From Pseudomonas sp. Root562 (GTDB lineage Bacteria > Pseudomonadota > Gammaproteobacteria > Pseudomonadales > Pseudomonadaceae), in NCBI RefSeq assembly GCF_001427125.1, contig NZ_LMGK01000004.1, positions 1 to 64,000 of the forward strand: a DNA stretch of 64,000 bases, given 5' to 3'. Below the pieces are notes generated by a model, which was given only the letters and a program-made list of their open reading frames with translations, searched no databases and had not been told where the DNA came from. The stretch's first letter is position 1, and every line of letters begins with the position of its first letter. A program made the position numbers and the translations under genes. Below, piece after piece: positions 25,394-34,698 of this stretch.

Positions 25394-26665
25394 ATGAAAA
25401 AAGTAATGCTCAAAACCACCATTAGTCTCGCCGTTGCCATGGCATCCACCCAGATCTTCGCAAGTGGCTTTGCCCTCAACGAACAAAGCATCAGCGGGAT
25501 GGGTACTGGTTTTGCCGGGCGATCTTCCGTTGCCGACGACGCATCCACACTTGTGGGCAACCCTGCGGGCATGTCCCGCCTCAAGCGTGAACAAGTAACC
25601 GGTGGTGTTGCATTCATCGACGCACACACCGACATCAGCGATGCCAGCTCCCGTCCGAATGGCGGCACCAACAAAGGTGACATGGTCCCTTTCATGGGCG
25701 TGCCGATGGGCTATTACGTCAAGCCCCTCGATGACCAATGGGCAGTCGGTTTCGGTGTCTATGCACCGTTCGGCCTGGTAACCGATTATGAAAACGGCTT
25801 TGCCGGCCGCTACTTCGGCAGCAAGAGCGAAGTCAAAATCATCACCCTGCAGCCAACCGTCAGCTACGCCTTCAACGACAAGGTGTCGATCGGTTTCGGC
25901 CCGACCATCAACCGTATCGACGGCAAGCTGGAATCCAACCTGTCGCTGGACCCGCGCGCACCGGATGGTGAAGTCAAGATCAAGGGTGACGACACGGCTC
26001 TGGGCTACAACATCGGTATCCTGGTGCAAGCCACCGACAGCACTCGCGTCGGCCTGACCTACCACTCGAAAGTGAAGTACAAGCTCGACGGTGACACCAA
26101 GGTCAACTACGGCCTGCTCGGCGCCCTGGGCCAGAATCCGAACCAGAAGTTCGATGCTTCCCTGGACCTGACCACGCCCGAGTCGGTTGACTTCTCGGTT
26201 ACCCACCAGCTCGACGACCAGTGGACTCTCTATGCAGGCAGCACCTGGACTCGCTGGAGCCGCCTGAAAGAAATCACCGTGGAAAACGAAGGCGTTCCTG
26301 CTGCCCTGGCCGCACGTGGTCTTGGCACCATCACCGAAGAACAGAACTGGCACGACACCTGGGCTCACGCCATCGGTGCTTCGTATCAGCTGAACAAGCA
26401 GTGGGTACTGCGCACCGGTTTCTCGGTTGACCAGGCACCAACCAACAACGAAAACCGCTCCCCACGCATCCCGACGGGCGATCGCAAGATTTTCAGCCTG
26501 GGCGCCGGCTGGAGCCCGACCGACGACCTGACCATCGACGTGGCGTACTCCTACCTGTGGGAAGAATCGGTCAACGTCAACAACAGCAATGGCCGTCAGG
26601 CCTACAGCGCCAAGTATGAAAACTCGGCGAACGGTTTCGGTGTCGGTGCGACCTACCGTTTCTGA
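25394..26665 (+). CDS. FadL-family outer membrane long-chain fatty acid porin
   Basis: A 423-residue protein. Signal peptide residues 1-23 (MKKVMLKTTISLAVAMASTQIFA) precede the mature N-terminus SGFALNEQSISGMGTGFAGRSS, the conserved FadL plug segment with the NPAGMSRL motif (residues 56-63). The rest is beta-barrel, with alternating aromatic strands and a terminal Phe (GVGATYRF). FadL proteins let hydrophobic compounds such as long-chain fatty acids cross the outer membrane by lateral diffusion. The ATG follows CAGGAG. The transcript ends at a strong terminator shared with the convergent peroxidase gene. Confidence 0.92.
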   Translation: MKKVMLKTTISLAVAMASTQIFASGFALNEQSISGMGTGFAGRSSVADDASTLVGNPAGMSRLKREQVTGGVAFIDAHTDISDASSRPNGGTNKGDMVPFMGVPMGYYVKPLDDQWAVGFGVYAPFGLVTDYENGFAGRYFGSKSEVKIITLQPTVSYAFNDKVSIGFGPTINRIDGKLESNLSLDPRAPDGEVKIKGDDTALGYNIGILVQATDSTRVGLTYHSKVKYKLDGDTKVNYGLLGALGQNPNQKFDASLDLTTPESVDFSVTHQLDDQWTLYAGSTWTRWSRLKEITVENEGVPAALAARGLGTITEEQNWHDTWAHAIGASYQLNKQWVLRTGFSVDQAPTNNENRSPRIPTGDRKIFSLGAGWSPTDDLTIDVAYSYLWEESVNVNNSNGRQAYSAKYENSANGFGVGATYRF

Positions 26666-26702
26666 TAATTCGCGGCGAGCCTGACCCCTCGCCCGCGCAA
26701 TC

Positions 26703-26744
26703 AAAAAAAGCCCCGCGCTCTGGTACAGAGGCGGGGCTTTTTTG
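26703..26744. terminator. Bidirectional terminator between porin and peroxidase genes
   Basis: AAAAAAAGCCCCGC pairs with GCGGGGCTTTTTTG, giving A-tract, stem and T-tract in both directions between convergent genes. Confidence 0.92.
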
Positions 26745-26754
26745 TGGCTGTCGA

Positions 26755-27324
26755 TCAGGGAGCGGAGGCCAGGGGTGGCGAGGCCAGAGCCTTTTCCACT
26801 GCGGCGATGAAGTCGGGATCGTCAGGCTTGGTCAAGCTGGAGAAGCTGGCGACCACCTTGCCTTGACGGTCGACCACGTATTTGTAGAAATTCCATTTCG
26901 GCGGATTTTCGGACTGTTTGCCGAGTACCTTGAACAAGTTCGTGGCATCGTCGCCCCGGACTTTCTGTGGCTCGGTCATGGTGAACGTCACGCCGTAGTT
27001 GACGTAGCAGACCTTGGCAGTCTCGGCACCGTCCTTGGACTCCTGTTTGAAGTCATTGGACGGCACACCGATCACTTCCAAGCCTTGTTCCTTATAGCGC
27101 TGATTGAGCGCCTCAAGACTTTTGAACTGCGGGGCGAAACCACAGAAGCTCGCTGTATTGACCACCACCAGCGGCTTGCCGGCGAAGCGCTGGCACAGGT
27201 CGATGGACTCATTGGAACGCAGCTTGGGCAACGAGCCCTGTAGCAGCGCCGGGCACTCTGCCGCTTGAGCCAATCCGGTAAACGCTACCAGTAACGCGGG
27301 AACTGCCAACCAGCGCATCAGCAT
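26755..27324 (-). CDS. Periplasmic glutathione peroxidase-like thiol peroxidase
   Basis: A 189-residue protein with a signal peptide ([21 protein letters not shown], cleavage near residue 21). The active-site segment [13 protein letters not shown] has Cys61 where mammalian enzymes have selenocysteine. The Gpx signatures follow: GVPSNDF (residues about 87-93) and [15 protein letters not shown]. Non-selenium enzymes of this group reduce hydroperoxides with thioredoxin or similar donors. Its export suggests protection of the envelope, perhaps against lipid peroxides, which fits the neighbouring fatty-acid porin (inference). The ATG at 27324 follows AAGGA by about 8 nt. Confidence 0.9.
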   Translation of the reverse strand: MLMRWLAVPALLVAFTGLAQAAECPALLQGSLPKLRSNESIDLCQRFAGKPLVVVNTASFCGFAPQFKSLEALNQRYKEQGLEVIGVPSNDFKQESKDGAETAKVCYVNYGVTFTMTEPQKVRGDDATNLFKVLGKQSENPPKWNFYKYVVDRQGKVVASFSSLTKPDDPDFIAAVEKALASPPLASAP

Positions 27325-27393
27325 ATCGGTGCTTCCTTGAGTGATTCGGGTGACATCGAAGTTACTCGTCCTACCCTCCCGCTAGCAAGCGTC

Positions 27394-27516
27394 CTAACAC
27401 GCCCCCATGCCCAATTGCATCAACGCCAGGCCGCCCTGATGCCAACCCCACCAGGCCACAGCGAGCAACCCGGCGCAGACGGCAAGAATGGTGATACGTG
27501 GCCAGAGACTGTTCAT
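27394..27516 (-). CDS. 40-residue membrane micropeptide coupled to MFS gene
   Basis: A 40-codon ORF whose ATG overlaps the TGA of the MFS gene (ATGA at 27513-27516), so it is translationally coupled. The product (starting MNSLWPRITILAVCAGLLAV) has one hydrophobic helix with an AWWGW patch and ends in a Cys. Such tiny single-span proteins can act as accessory subunits of transporters. That role is inference, and the gene may have no function beyond chance. It is too short for ordinary gene callers. Confidence 0.6.
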   Translation of the reverse strand: MNSLWPRITILAVCAGLLAVAWWGWHQGGLALMQLGMGAC

Positions 27517-28721
27517 GTCGTGCTCATTTGCGTTTGCAGGCGCGCAACCGGTCGCTCACGCACCGGCCAGTTCAGCGCGGCGGCCATCAGGCTCAGAAGA
27601 ATCGCGACCTGCCAGATCAAGTCATAGCTCCCGGTCCGGTCGTACACCACCCCGCCCAACCAGCCGCCAAGGAACGAACCCAGTTGATGAAAGAGAAAAA
27701 CGATGCCTCCGAGCATGGACAGGTTTCGTACGCCGAACAAGGTTGCGACGGTGCCGTTGGTCAGTGGCACCGTCGACAACCACAGGAAGCCCATGGCCAT
27801 GCCGAACAGGTACGCCGTCGTCGTGGTCACCGGCGCCCACAGGAACAGCGCGATCACCACGGCCCGCAACAGGTACAAACCGGTAAGCAAACGCGGCTTG
27901 GACATGCGCCCGCCGAGCCAGCCGGCGGTGTAGGTGCCGAAGATATTGAATAAGCCAATCAACGCCAGAACAGTCGTACCGACGGTGGCAGGCAGATGCT
28001 GATCGACCAGATACGCTGGCAAGTGCACGCCGATAAAGACCACTTGAAAACCACAGACAAAGAAACCGAATGCCAGCAGCCAGAACCCGGAGTGAGAACA
28101 GGCCTCACGCAGTGCTTCCGAGAGGGTTTGCTCATGGCCAAGCACTGGCAATGGCTTGTCCTTGAGCATGCTCACCAGCGGCACGATCAGCGCCACCAAC
28201 AGCCCCAAGGCCAGCAGCGCCGCTGACCAACCGAGCCAGCCAATCAATCCGAGCGTGCCGGGCAGCATGGCGAACTGACCGAACGAACCGGCGGCGCTGG
28301 CAATGCCCATACCCATGCTGCGTTTTTCCGGCGGCACTGCGCGCCCGACCACCCCGAGAATCACTGAAAATGAGGTACCCGACAGACCAATCCCGATCAG
28401 CAGACCGGCGCTCAGGGACAAGGTCGCCGGCGAATCCGACAGGCCCATGAACACCAGGCCCAGGGCGTACAGCACACCGCCGATGAGCACGACTTTCGCC
28501 GCGCCGAAGCGATCGGCCAACGCGCCAGTAAAGGGCTGTGCGAGTCCCCAGATCAGGTTTTGCAGGGCGATGGCGAAGGCAAACACCTCGCGTCCCCAGC
28601 CGAATTCGGCACTCATCGGCGCCAGGAACAGCCCGAAGCCATGCCGCACCCCCAGAGACAACGCAAGAATCAGCGCACTCCCCAACAGAACCCAACCACA
28701 TGTACGCCACATCGATGTCAT
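27513..28721 (-). CDS. MFS transporter (oxalate/formate antiporter-like)
   Basis: A 402-residue protein with 12 membrane segments. It has RHGFGLFLAPMSAEFGWGREVFAFAIALQNLIWGL after helix 1, GALADRFGAAKV in loop 2-3, and LPAYLVDQHLP and NIFGTYTAGWLGGRMSKPRLL in the second half, which resembles monocarboxylate/oxalate:formate-type MFS members. The substrate is unknown. The ATG at 28721 lies 8 nt after GGAG. A start 22 codons upstream would run through the palindromic operator and is rejected. It lies directly downstream of a MarR gene and is preceded by the palindrome GCGGGTATATACCCGC. Confidence 0.85.
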   Translation of the reverse strand: MTSMWRTCGWVLLGSALILALSLGVRHGFGLFLAPMSAEFGWGREVFAFAIALQNLIWGLAQPFTGALADRFGAAKVVLIGGVLYALGLVFMGLSDSPATLSLSAGLLIGIGLSGTSFSVILGVVGRAVPPEKRSMGMGIASAAGSFGQFAMLPGTLGLIGWLGWSAALLALGLLVALIVPLVSMLKDKPLPVLGHEQTLSEALREACSHSGFWLLAFGFFVCGFQVVFIGVHLPAYLVDQHLPATVGTTVLALIGLFNIFGTYTAGWLGGRMSKPRLLTGLYLLRAVVIALFLWAPVTTTTAYLFGMAMGFLWLSTVPLTNGTVATLFGVRNLSMLGGIVFLFHQLGSFLGGWLGGVVYDRTGSYDLIWQVAILLSLMAAALNWPVRERPVARLQTQMSTT

Positions 28722-28736
28722 TATTGTTCTCCGGTC

Positions 28737-28752
28737 GCGGGTATATACCCGC
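28737..28752. promoter_or_regulatory. Palindromic operator upstream of MFS gene
   Basis: GCGGGTATATACCCGC is a perfect 16-bp palindrome between the MarR gene and the MFS gene. A 15-of-16 match lies before the MarR gene, which suggests a MarR binding site that also overlaps a TATATA -10-like hexamer. Confidence 0.75.
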
Positions 28753-28773
28753 TTAAGATCGAACAAACTGGCA

Positions 28774-29178
28774 TCAAGCCAGTTCATCCAGCAACTTCAG
28801 TAATGTTTCGCGCTTTTCAGCGCCCAGGCGATCGATCAAGCGCTGTTGCGCTGCCTCCCACGCCGGCAGGGCTGCTTTTAAACGCTCTGCTCCGGCTTCG
28901 GTCAGCCTGACGATGCGATTGCGCATGTCCTCGCCCTCGACCAGCATCACCAACCCTTCGCCCTCCAGCACACGCAGATTGCGCCCCAGCGTGCTGCGGT
29001 CCAGCCCCATCGCTTCGGCGAGGGTGGAAATGCTCGGTTGATCCAGCCGTTGCAAATTACACAGTAAAGAATACTGCGCGACATTGATCCCGAAGCCGTC
29101 GAGTGCGCCGTCGTAATGCCTGCTGACGCCACGGGCGGCGCGACGCAGGTTGATACATAAACATTGGGATTCGAGCAT
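28774..29178 (-). CDS. MarR-family transcriptional regulator
   Basis: A 134-residue protein with a winged helix-turn-helix at residues 28-95 (INVAQYSLLCNLQRLDQPSISTLAEAMGLDRSTLGRNLRVLEGEGLV, then the DMRNRIVRLTEAG wing). MarR proteins bind short palindromes as dimers and usually repress adjacent efflux genes until a small phenolic or other ligand binds. It begins at the ATG at 29178, just 4 nt from the putative operator. No Shine-Dalgarno lies between, so the message may be leaderless. It is first in an operon with the MFS transporter and micropeptide. Confidence 0.9.
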   Translation of the reverse strand: MLESQCLCINLRRAARGVSRHYDGALDGFGINVAQYSLLCNLQRLDQPSISTLAEAMGLDRSTLGRNLRVLEGEGLVMLVEGEDMRNRIVRLTEAGAERLKAALPAWEAAQQRLIDRLGAEKRETLLKLLDELA

Positions 29179-29181
29179 GGT

Positions 29182-29197
29182 GCGTGTATATACCCGC
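29182..29197. promoter_or_regulatory. Palindromic operator upstream of MarR gene
   Basis: GCGTGTATATACCCGC differs by one base from the perfect palindrome at 28737-28752. It lies 4 bp upstream of the MarR start codon and includes a TATATA hexamer. Autoregulation is the simplest reading. Confidence 0.7.
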
Positions 29198-29232
29198 GGT
29201 TGTGTTAAATCAAGTCGCATGATGGGTGACGT

Positions 29233-29964
29233 TCAGAAAAACGCCAAGCCCACCAGCACTGCAACTTCCAGCAGCTCCAGCAGCGCCCCGGCGGTATCGC
29301 CCGTGGTTCCACCCAATCGCCGTAGCATCATCTGCCGCAGCCAGACAAACATTGCCGCCGCCAGGGCCAGCGCCAGAACACCGCCAAACCCCGCAATCAG
29401 CACACAGACCACGGCGCTTGTGACCATTATCTGCTTGCCCGCCGAGCGCGGAAGATGATCGGCGAGCGCCTGGCCCAAACCGCCTGCGCGCACATAAGGG
29501 GTGGTCAGGAACAACCCCAGCAACGCAGTTCGGCCGATCAGGGGCACGATGATCAGGGCCAGCGCATGGGACTGCTCGATCAGCGCCAGCAACGCGCAGA
29601 ATTTCAGCAGCAACACCAACACCAGCGCCACCACCGCGATCGGACCGCTGCGCGGATCTTTCATGATCGTCAACGTCCGTTCGCGATCACCAAAACCGCC
29701 CAGCCAGGCATCGGCACTGTCGGCCAGGCCATCCAGGTGCAACGCTCCGCTGAGCAGGACCCAAGCCGTCAACAACAGGGCCGCATGCAGCAGCAAAGGC
29801 GCTCCCAGCATCAGCCAGTTGAACGTCCACAGAATGATGCCGAACAACAACCCCACCAGCGGATAGAACAACAGCGAGCGTCCCAGCTGCTCAGGCGTCG
29901 GCATTCCCGGCAGACGGATCGGCAGACTGCTGAGGAATTGCAGGGCGATCCAGAATGGCAACAT
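29233..29964 (-). CDS. cobS: Adenosylcobinamide-GDP ribazoletransferase
   Basis: A 243-residue inner-membrane protein, the last gene of the cobalamin operon. The conserved block GALHLDGLADSADAWLGGFGDRERTLTIMKDPRSGPIAVVAL (residues 73-113) is the CobS active-site region with the acidic DGLADSAD motif. It joins adenosylcobinamide-GDP to alpha-ribazole (or its phosphate) to make the finished cobamide. The start is 3 bp after the stop of the upstream phosphatase gene. Also called cobV in Pseudomonas. Confidence 0.93.
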   Translation of the reverse strand: MLPFWIALQFLSSLPIRLPGMPTPEQLGRSLLFYPLVGLLFGIILWTFNWLMLGAPLLLHAALLLTAWVLLSGALHLDGLADSADAWLGGFGDRERTLTIMKDPRSGPIAVVALVLVLLLKFCALLALIEQSHALALIIVPLIGRTALLGLFLTTPYVRAGGLGQALADHLPRSAGKQIMVTSAVVCVLIAGFGGVLALALAAAMFVWLRQMMLRRLGGTTGDTAGALLELLEVAVLVGLAFF

Positions 29965-29966
29965 GC

Positions 29967-30542
29967 TCAGATCACTTCCCTTAACACGCCATCGGCATCG
30001 ACCGACAGCGAGAACAACGCACCATGACCGACCTCGACACCCAGCAATTGCTCGCGCGGCAATCCCCGTGCCTGGGCCAGCAGCAGACGCATGACGCCGC
30101 CATGGCTGATCAGCAACACCCGTTCACCGGCGTAGGCGGCCTGCAACCTCGCCACGGCGGCAAGCACCCTGGCAGAAAAATCCGCAACCGGCTCACCGTC
30201 CGGAGGGGTAAACGCATAGGGATCAGCCCAAAATAGCCCCAGGGCCTGCGCATCGGTTTTCATCAATTCGGCGGCGCTCTGCCCTTCCCAAGCGCCGAAA
30301 TGCAGTTCCTGCAGATCTTTTTCCAGCGTGACCGGCAAAGCCAATCGCTCACCGAGCTCATGGGCGAACCGCGCACACCGCTGCAATGGCGAGCTGACCA
30401 GGCGATCCCACGGTCCCTGACTGAGCACCGCCGCGCGCATTTGCGCCCATCCCGTCTCGGTCAGCGCATCGTCGAGGCTGCCGCGCAGGCCGCCGCTGAG
30501 TTCGGTTTCACCGTGACGCAACAGATCCAGGTGCAAAGTCAT
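29967..30542 (-). CDS. cobC: Histidine phosphatase, probable alpha-ribazole phosphatase
   Basis: A 191-residue protein of the histidine-phosphatase superfamily. The N-terminal [25 protein letters not shown] contains the RHG catalytic motif (His11). The second half has [15 protein letters not shown] with the second catalytic His, and [10 protein letters not shown] supplies the acidic residue. In this operon it most likely removes the 5' phosphate from alpha-ribazole phosphate or adenosylcobalamin phosphate. The name cobC follows Salmonella and should not be confused with the decarboxylase CobC of Pseudomonas. Its ATG overlaps the cobT stop (ATGA). Confidence 0.88.
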   Translation of the reverse strand: MTLHLDLLRHGETELSGGLRGSLDDALTETGWAQMRAAVLSQGPWDRLVSSPLQRCARFAHELGERLALPVTLEKDLQELHFGAWEGQSAAELMKTDAQALGLFWADPYAFTPPDGEPVADFSARVLAAVARLQAAYAGERVLLISHGGVMRLLLAQARGLPREQLLGVEVGHGALFSLSVDADGVLREVI

Positions 30543-31594
30543 GCCGGACGATCCGCCACGGCAGCCTCGGCGAAGGTCGCCATCTGCCCGTGCAGATCAC
30601 ACGCCAGGCGCAGCAACGGCACCGCCAACGCGGCACCACTGCCCTCGCCCAGTCGCAGTCCGAGATCGAGCAACGGTTCGGCATTCAGCGTTTCCAAAAC
30701 ATGCCGATGACCCGGCTCGGCGCCACGATGAGCGAACAAAAGCCACGGACGGCATTGCGGGTTCAAACGCACCGCGACCAATGCCGCAACGCTACAAATG
30801 AACCCGTCCACCAGCACCGCGATACCCGCCTGGGCGCAGGCCAGATAAGCCCCGACCAACGCTGCAACTTCAAAACCGCCGAGGTTGAACAGGGTGAGCA
30901 AGGCATCGCCACGTTGAGCGGCGTGCAACGTCAACGCCCGCTCGATCACTTGAGCCTTATGGCTGACACCTTGTGCATTCAACCCGGTGCCCGGCCCGGT
31001 CAGGTGCATCACCGGACAATCGAGCAAGGCACAGGCCAAGGCGCTGGCGGCGGTGGTATTGCCGATGCCCATCTCGCCACCGATAAACAGTTGCGCGCCC
31101 GTCGCGATGGCACGCAACACGCTGTCGCGACCGGCCTGCAATGCAAGTTCGCCTTGCGCCTGAGTCATCGCCGACCCTTGTACGAAATTCGCCGTGCCAG
31201 GGCCGATGTTCAGATGACGTACGTTCGGCAGATTCAACGACGGCGTTACGGTGCCGAGATCGACCACTTCCAGGGATGCACCCAACTGTCGCGCCAACAC
31301 GCTGATCGCCGCACCACCGTTGACGAAGTTGTGCAGCATTTGCCCGGTGACTGCCTGGGGGTACGCCGACACACCCTCGGCGACCACGCCATGATCACCG
31401 GCGAAAATCGCAATCCACACTTGATCCAGGCCGGGTTTCACCTGCCCTTGCAGGCCGGCCAGCTGAACAGCCAGCGACTCGAGCTGACCGAGGGAACCGG
31501 CCGGTTTGGTCAGTTGCTGTTGCCGCGCTTGCGCCAGTTCGAGCACTTGGGTGTCGAGCGGTTTGCACGGGGCCAGCCACCAGGATGAGGTCAT
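30539..31594 (-). CDS. cobT: Nicotinate-nucleotide--dimethylbenzimidazole phosphoribosyltransferase
   Basis: A 351-residue protein from the ATG at 31594 (after AAGGAAC). Upstream in-frame sequence lies inside cobU. CobT signatures include [45 protein letters not shown] and the terminal [17 protein letters not shown] with the catalytic Glu. It makes alpha-ribazole phosphate from dimethylbenzimidazole and nicotinate mononucleotide, using the base produced by BluB encoded upstream in the same operon. The ATG overlaps the cobU TGA. Confidence 0.95.
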   Translation of the reverse strand: MTSSWWLAPCKPLDTQVLELAQARQQQLTKPAGSLGQLESLAVQLAGLQGQVKPGLDQVWIAIFAGDHGVVAEGVSAYPQAVTGQMLHNFVNGGAAISVLARQLGASLEVVDLGTVTPSLNLPNVRHLNIGPGTANFVQGSAMTQAQGELALQAGRDSVLRAIATGAQLFIGGEMGIGNTTAASALACALLDCPVMHLTGPGTGLNAQGVSHKAQVIERALTLHAAQRGDALLTLFNLGGFEVAALVGAYLACAQAGIAVLVDGFICSVAALVAVRLNPQCRPWLLFAHRGAEPGHRHVLETLNAEPLLDLGLRLGEGSGAALAVPLLRLACDLHGQMATFAEAAVADRPA

Positions 31595-32112
31595 AACGCA
31601 GTTCCTTTCAGAGTCAGGGGCAAGCCGGCAACGGTCAGGACGACTCGCTGACAGCGTTCGGCCAGAGCTTGATGCAGCCAACCGGCTTCATCGACAAAGC
31701 GGCGAGTCAATTCGCCCAGCGGCACGACACCCATTCCGGTCTCGTTGCTGACAAAAATGATTTCACCCGGCAGCGACACCAGGCACTCCAGCAAGGCATC
31801 ACGTTCGGCGCAAACGCGCTCAGCGTCGTCGAGCATCAGCAGGTTGGTCAGCCACAGCGTCAGGCAATCCACCAACAGGCAATGATCGGCGCGCGCGTTT
31901 TCCCGCAGGACGCGGGCCAGTTGCAGCGGTTCTTCAATGAGGTTCCACTCGGCTGGGCGACGGGCGCGGTGATGGGCGACCCGCTCATTCATTTCACCAT
32001 CAAGCGGCTGGCTGGTAGCGATGTAGGTCACCGGCAATTGGCTGTCAGCCGCCAGTTTTTCGGCCAGGCGACTTTTGCCGGAGCGGGCGCCGCCGAGGAT
32101 CAGTTGCAGCAT
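31591..32112 (-). CDS. cobU: Bifunctional adenosylcobinamide kinase/guanylyltransferase
   Basis: A 173-residue protein with the P-loop GGARSGKS (residues 7-14) and [17 protein letters not shown], which carries the histidine that forms the GMP adduct. [14 protein letters not shown] and [29 protein letters not shown] are family blocks. It phosphorylates adenosylcobinamide and transfers GMP to it. Also called cobP in Pseudomonas. The gene is separated from cobQ by a REPIN of about 95 bp, the only sizeable gap in the operon. Confidence 0.95.
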   Translation of the reverse strand: MLQLILGGARSGKSRLAEKLAADSQLPVTYIATSQPLDGEMNERVAHHRARRPAEWNLIEEPLQLARVLRENARADHCLLVDCLTLWLTNLLMLDDAERVCAERDALLECLVSLPGEIIFVSNETGMGVVPLGELTRRFVDEAGWLHQALAERCQRVVLTVAGLPLTLKGTAL

Positions 32113-32148
32113 GGTTACTTCCTATAAATATTGGTGAATCGACTGACG

Positions 32149-32241
32149 TCATCGCGGGCAAGCCTTGCTCCTACAGTTTTGTGTCAACCACACAATTGCG
32201 GCTCGCCGCGAAATTGTCGGAGCAAGGCTTGCCCGCGATGA
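32149..32241. repeat. REPIN inside the cobalamin operon
   Basis: CATCGCGGGCAAGCCTTGCT near 32149-32170 is matched by the inverted AGCAAGGCTTGCCCGCGATG at 32221-32240. It fills the cobQ-cobU gap and may stabilise upstream mRNA or attenuate downstream expression. Confidence 0.85.
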
Positions 32242-32257
32242 GGCCAGCACAATCACC

Positions 32258-33709
32258 TCAGATCCCACAGAGATCGCGCAGCAGCGCGGTATCCAAATGC
32301 TTCTCCACCAAATCCGCCAGCCGCTCGATATCGCGCTCGCGCAAACCGTGGTAATCGACGTCCTGCACGTTCTGCAAACCCGCCCAGCGCAGCAGCGCAC
32401 TGCAAGCGGCCGGTGATTCGAACAGGCCATGCAGATAAGTACCGAGAATTTGCCCGTCGACGCTCCGGGCACCGTCGCAACGACCGTCGTCGAGTTGCAC
32501 CGCCGCATTTTCCAGCGCCGGCCCGGTGGTCACGCCCGCATGAATTTCATAGCCGACGACTTCAGCATTCTCCAACGCCAGGCGCCCACGCACATTGCGC
32601 AGTTGTTTGTCCTGTTCCAATTGCGTTTCAAATGCCAGCAAGCCCAGACCGGCGCTGGAACCGGGTGCACCCTCCAGGCCCAACGGGTCATGCACTTGCT
32701 CGCCAAGCATCTGCAGGCCACCGCAAATTCCCAACACTTTTCCGCCATAGCGTAAGTGCCGAGAGATCGCCGTTTCCCAGCCGTTAGCACGCAGATAGGC
32801 GAGGTCACTGCGCACACTTTTCGAGCCGGGCAGAATGATCAGGTCGGCCGGCGCAATCGCCTGACCGGGGCCGATGAATTGCAGGTCGACTTGCGGATGC
32901 AGGCGCAGTGGATCGAAATCGGTGTGGTTACTGATACGCGGCAACACTGGCACTACCACTCTCAGGACTTGCTCGGCCTTGTCGGTCTGGCGCTGATCGA
33001 TGCCGTCTTCGGCTTCGAGGTGCAGGTCCATCACATAAGGCAGCACACCGATCACTGGTTTGCCGGTGCGCTGTTCCAGCCAGTCGAGACCGGGTTGTAG
33101 CAGGGCAATGTCACCGCGAAAACGATTGATGATGAAGCCTTTGACCCGTGCCTGTTCGCTCGCCGACAACAGCTCCAGCGTGCCCACCAGATGCGCGAAA
33201 ACCCCGCCGCGATTGATATCGGCGATCAGCAGCACCGGGCAATCCACTGCTTCGGCGAACCCCATGTTGGCGATGTCGCCGGCACGCAGGTTGATTTCGG
33301 CCGGCGAGCCCGCGCCTTCGACCATCACCACTGGATACGCCGCGCTCAATCGTGCGTGCGAGGCCAGCACCGCTTGCATCGCGATAGCTTTGTAGTCGTG
33401 ATAGGCCACGGCATTCATCGTCGTGACTGCGCGGCCATGGATGATCACCTGCGCGCCGGTATCGCTGTTGGGCTTGAGCAGTACCGGGTTCATGTCGGTG
33501 TGAGGTTCGAGGAACGCCGCCTGAGCCTGCACGGCTTGCGCGCGGCCGATCTCGCCACCGTCGGCCGTCACTGCGCTGTTGAGGGCCATGTTCTGCGGCT
33601 TGAACGGCACCACACTCACCCCCTGACGTTTGACCCAGCGGCACAGCGCCGTCACCAGGGTGCTTTTGCCGGCATCGGAGGTGGTGCCCTGCACCATCAG
33701 CGTGGTCAT
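32258..33709 (-). CDS. cobQ: Adenosylcobyric acid synthase
   Basis: A 483-residue protein starting [22 protein letters not shown] at the ATG at 33709 after AAGGAA. The N-terminal domain is a P-loop synthetase ([36 protein letters not shown]). The C-terminal part is a triad glutamine amidotransferase with the nucleophile Cys in [12 protein letters not shown] and His in [11 protein letters not shown]. It amidates four side chains of adenosylcobyrinate a,c-diamide. The start overlaps the stop of the threonine-phosphate decarboxylase gene by ATGA. Confidence 0.95.
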   Translation of the reverse strand: MTTLMVQGTTSDAGKSTLVTALCRWVKRQGVSVVPFKPQNMALNSAVTADGGEIGRAQAVQAQAAFLEPHTDMNPVLLKPNSDTGAQVIIHGRAVTTMNAVAYHDYKAIAMQAVLASHARLSAAYPVVMVEGAGSPAEINLRAGDIANMGFAEAVDCPVLLIADINRGGVFAHLVGTLELLSASEQARVKGFIINRFRGDIALLQPGLDWLEQRTGKPVIGVLPYVMDLHLEAEDGIDQRQTDKAEQVLRVVVPVLPRISNHTDFDPLRLHPQVDLQFIGPGQAIAPADLIILPGSKSVRSDLAYLRANGWETAISRHLRYGGKVLGICGGLQMLGEQVHDPLGLEGAPGSSAGLGLLAFETQLEQDKQLRNVRGRLALENAEVVGYEIHAGVTTGPALENAAVQLDDGRCDGARSVDGQILGTYLHGLFESPAACSALLRWAGLQNVQDVDYHGLRERDIERLADLVEKHLDTALLRDLCGI

Positions 33710-34698
33710 GGGTGTTCCTTGGATAAAGCAGTGAATGCGGCGTCGAGACGCGCCCAATCGGCTTCATCTCCCGGCAAGCCAAAACGCAGGCTGCTGTTGT
33801 GGGTGAACAAGCGCAGCAGAATGCCGCGACGGGCCATGAACTCGTGGAGCTCTTCGGCGCGATCGGTGATCAGCCACTGAAACAGCGCGCAACCACCCTG
33901 CGGTTTGAAACCGTGACGCTCGAGCAACGACGCCAACCGCTCGCTGGCCTCTTCGGCCCGTATCCGTTGCTGCGTTTGTCCTTCGGTATCACGCAGGCAC
34001 GATTGGCCCAACACACGGGTCGGACCGCTGACGGCCCACGGCCCTACCTGTTCAGCGAGTAACTTGAGCAACTTGCGCTCGGCCAGCACAAACCCGAGAC
34101 GCACGCCGGCCAGGCCAAAAAACTTGCCGAACGAGCGCAGTACGATCAGGCCGACCTGATGGGCAAACGGTGCCAGGCTCAAGTGCGGCGTGTTGTCGAT
34201 GAACGCTTCGTCCACCACCAACCAGCCTCCGCGTTGCGCTAGGCGCGTGTGCCAGTCCAGCAATCGGGCGGGCGTCAGGCTCAGCCCGGTAGGATTGTTC
34301 GGGTTGACCACCACCAGCACGTCGAGGCTGTCGAGGAAGAAATCGACTTCCTGTTCCAGCACTTCTCGCACGATGTAGCCGTTGCGACGCCAGGCTTCGG
34401 CATGTTCGGCGTAACACGGCGACAGTACGCCAACCTTGCCGACCCGCCGCAAACGCGGCAGCAGCTGGATAGCCATTTGCGAACCGGCCACTGGCAATGC
34501 CTGCAAGGTGCCGTAGTAATCGCAGGCGGCCTGCTCCAGGCCATCGTCGGCCTCTGGCAACCGCGCCCAGGCGCGCAGCGGGATATCGGGGACTGGAAAC
34601 GGCCAGGGCGCGAGACCGCTGGACAAATCGAGCCAATCGGCTTCCTCGATGCCGTATTCGAGCGCCGCCTTGCGCAACCGTCCACCGTGTTCAAGCAT
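33706..34698 (-). CDS. cobC: Threonine-phosphate decarboxylase
   Basis: A 330-residue fold-type I PLP enzyme of the aminotransferase family. [17 protein letters not shown] at the start is typical. [19 protein letters not shown] and [16 protein letters not shown] (with the PLP-binding Lys) mark the active site. It makes the (R)-1-aminopropan-2-ol phosphate linker of cobamides. It is called CobD in Salmonella and CobC in Pseudomonas. Its start lies 8 nt inside the end of the cbiB-type gene. Confidence 0.93.
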   Translation of the reverse strand: MLEHGGRLRKAALEYGIEEADWLDLSSGLAPWPFPVPDIPLRAWARLPEADDGLEQAACDYYGTLQALPVAGSQMAIQLLPRLRRVGKVGVLSPCYAEHAEAWRRNGYIVREVLEQEVDFFLDSLDVLVVVNPNNPTGLSLTPARLLDWHTRLAQRGGWLVVDEAFIDNTPHLSLAPFAHQVGLIVLRSFGKFFGLAGVRLGFVLAERKLLKLLAEQVGPWAVSGPTRVLGQSCLRDTEGQTQQRIRAEEASERLASLLERHGFKPQGGCALFQWLITDRAEELHEFMARRGILLRLFTHNSSLRFGLPGDEADWARLDAAFTALSKEHP

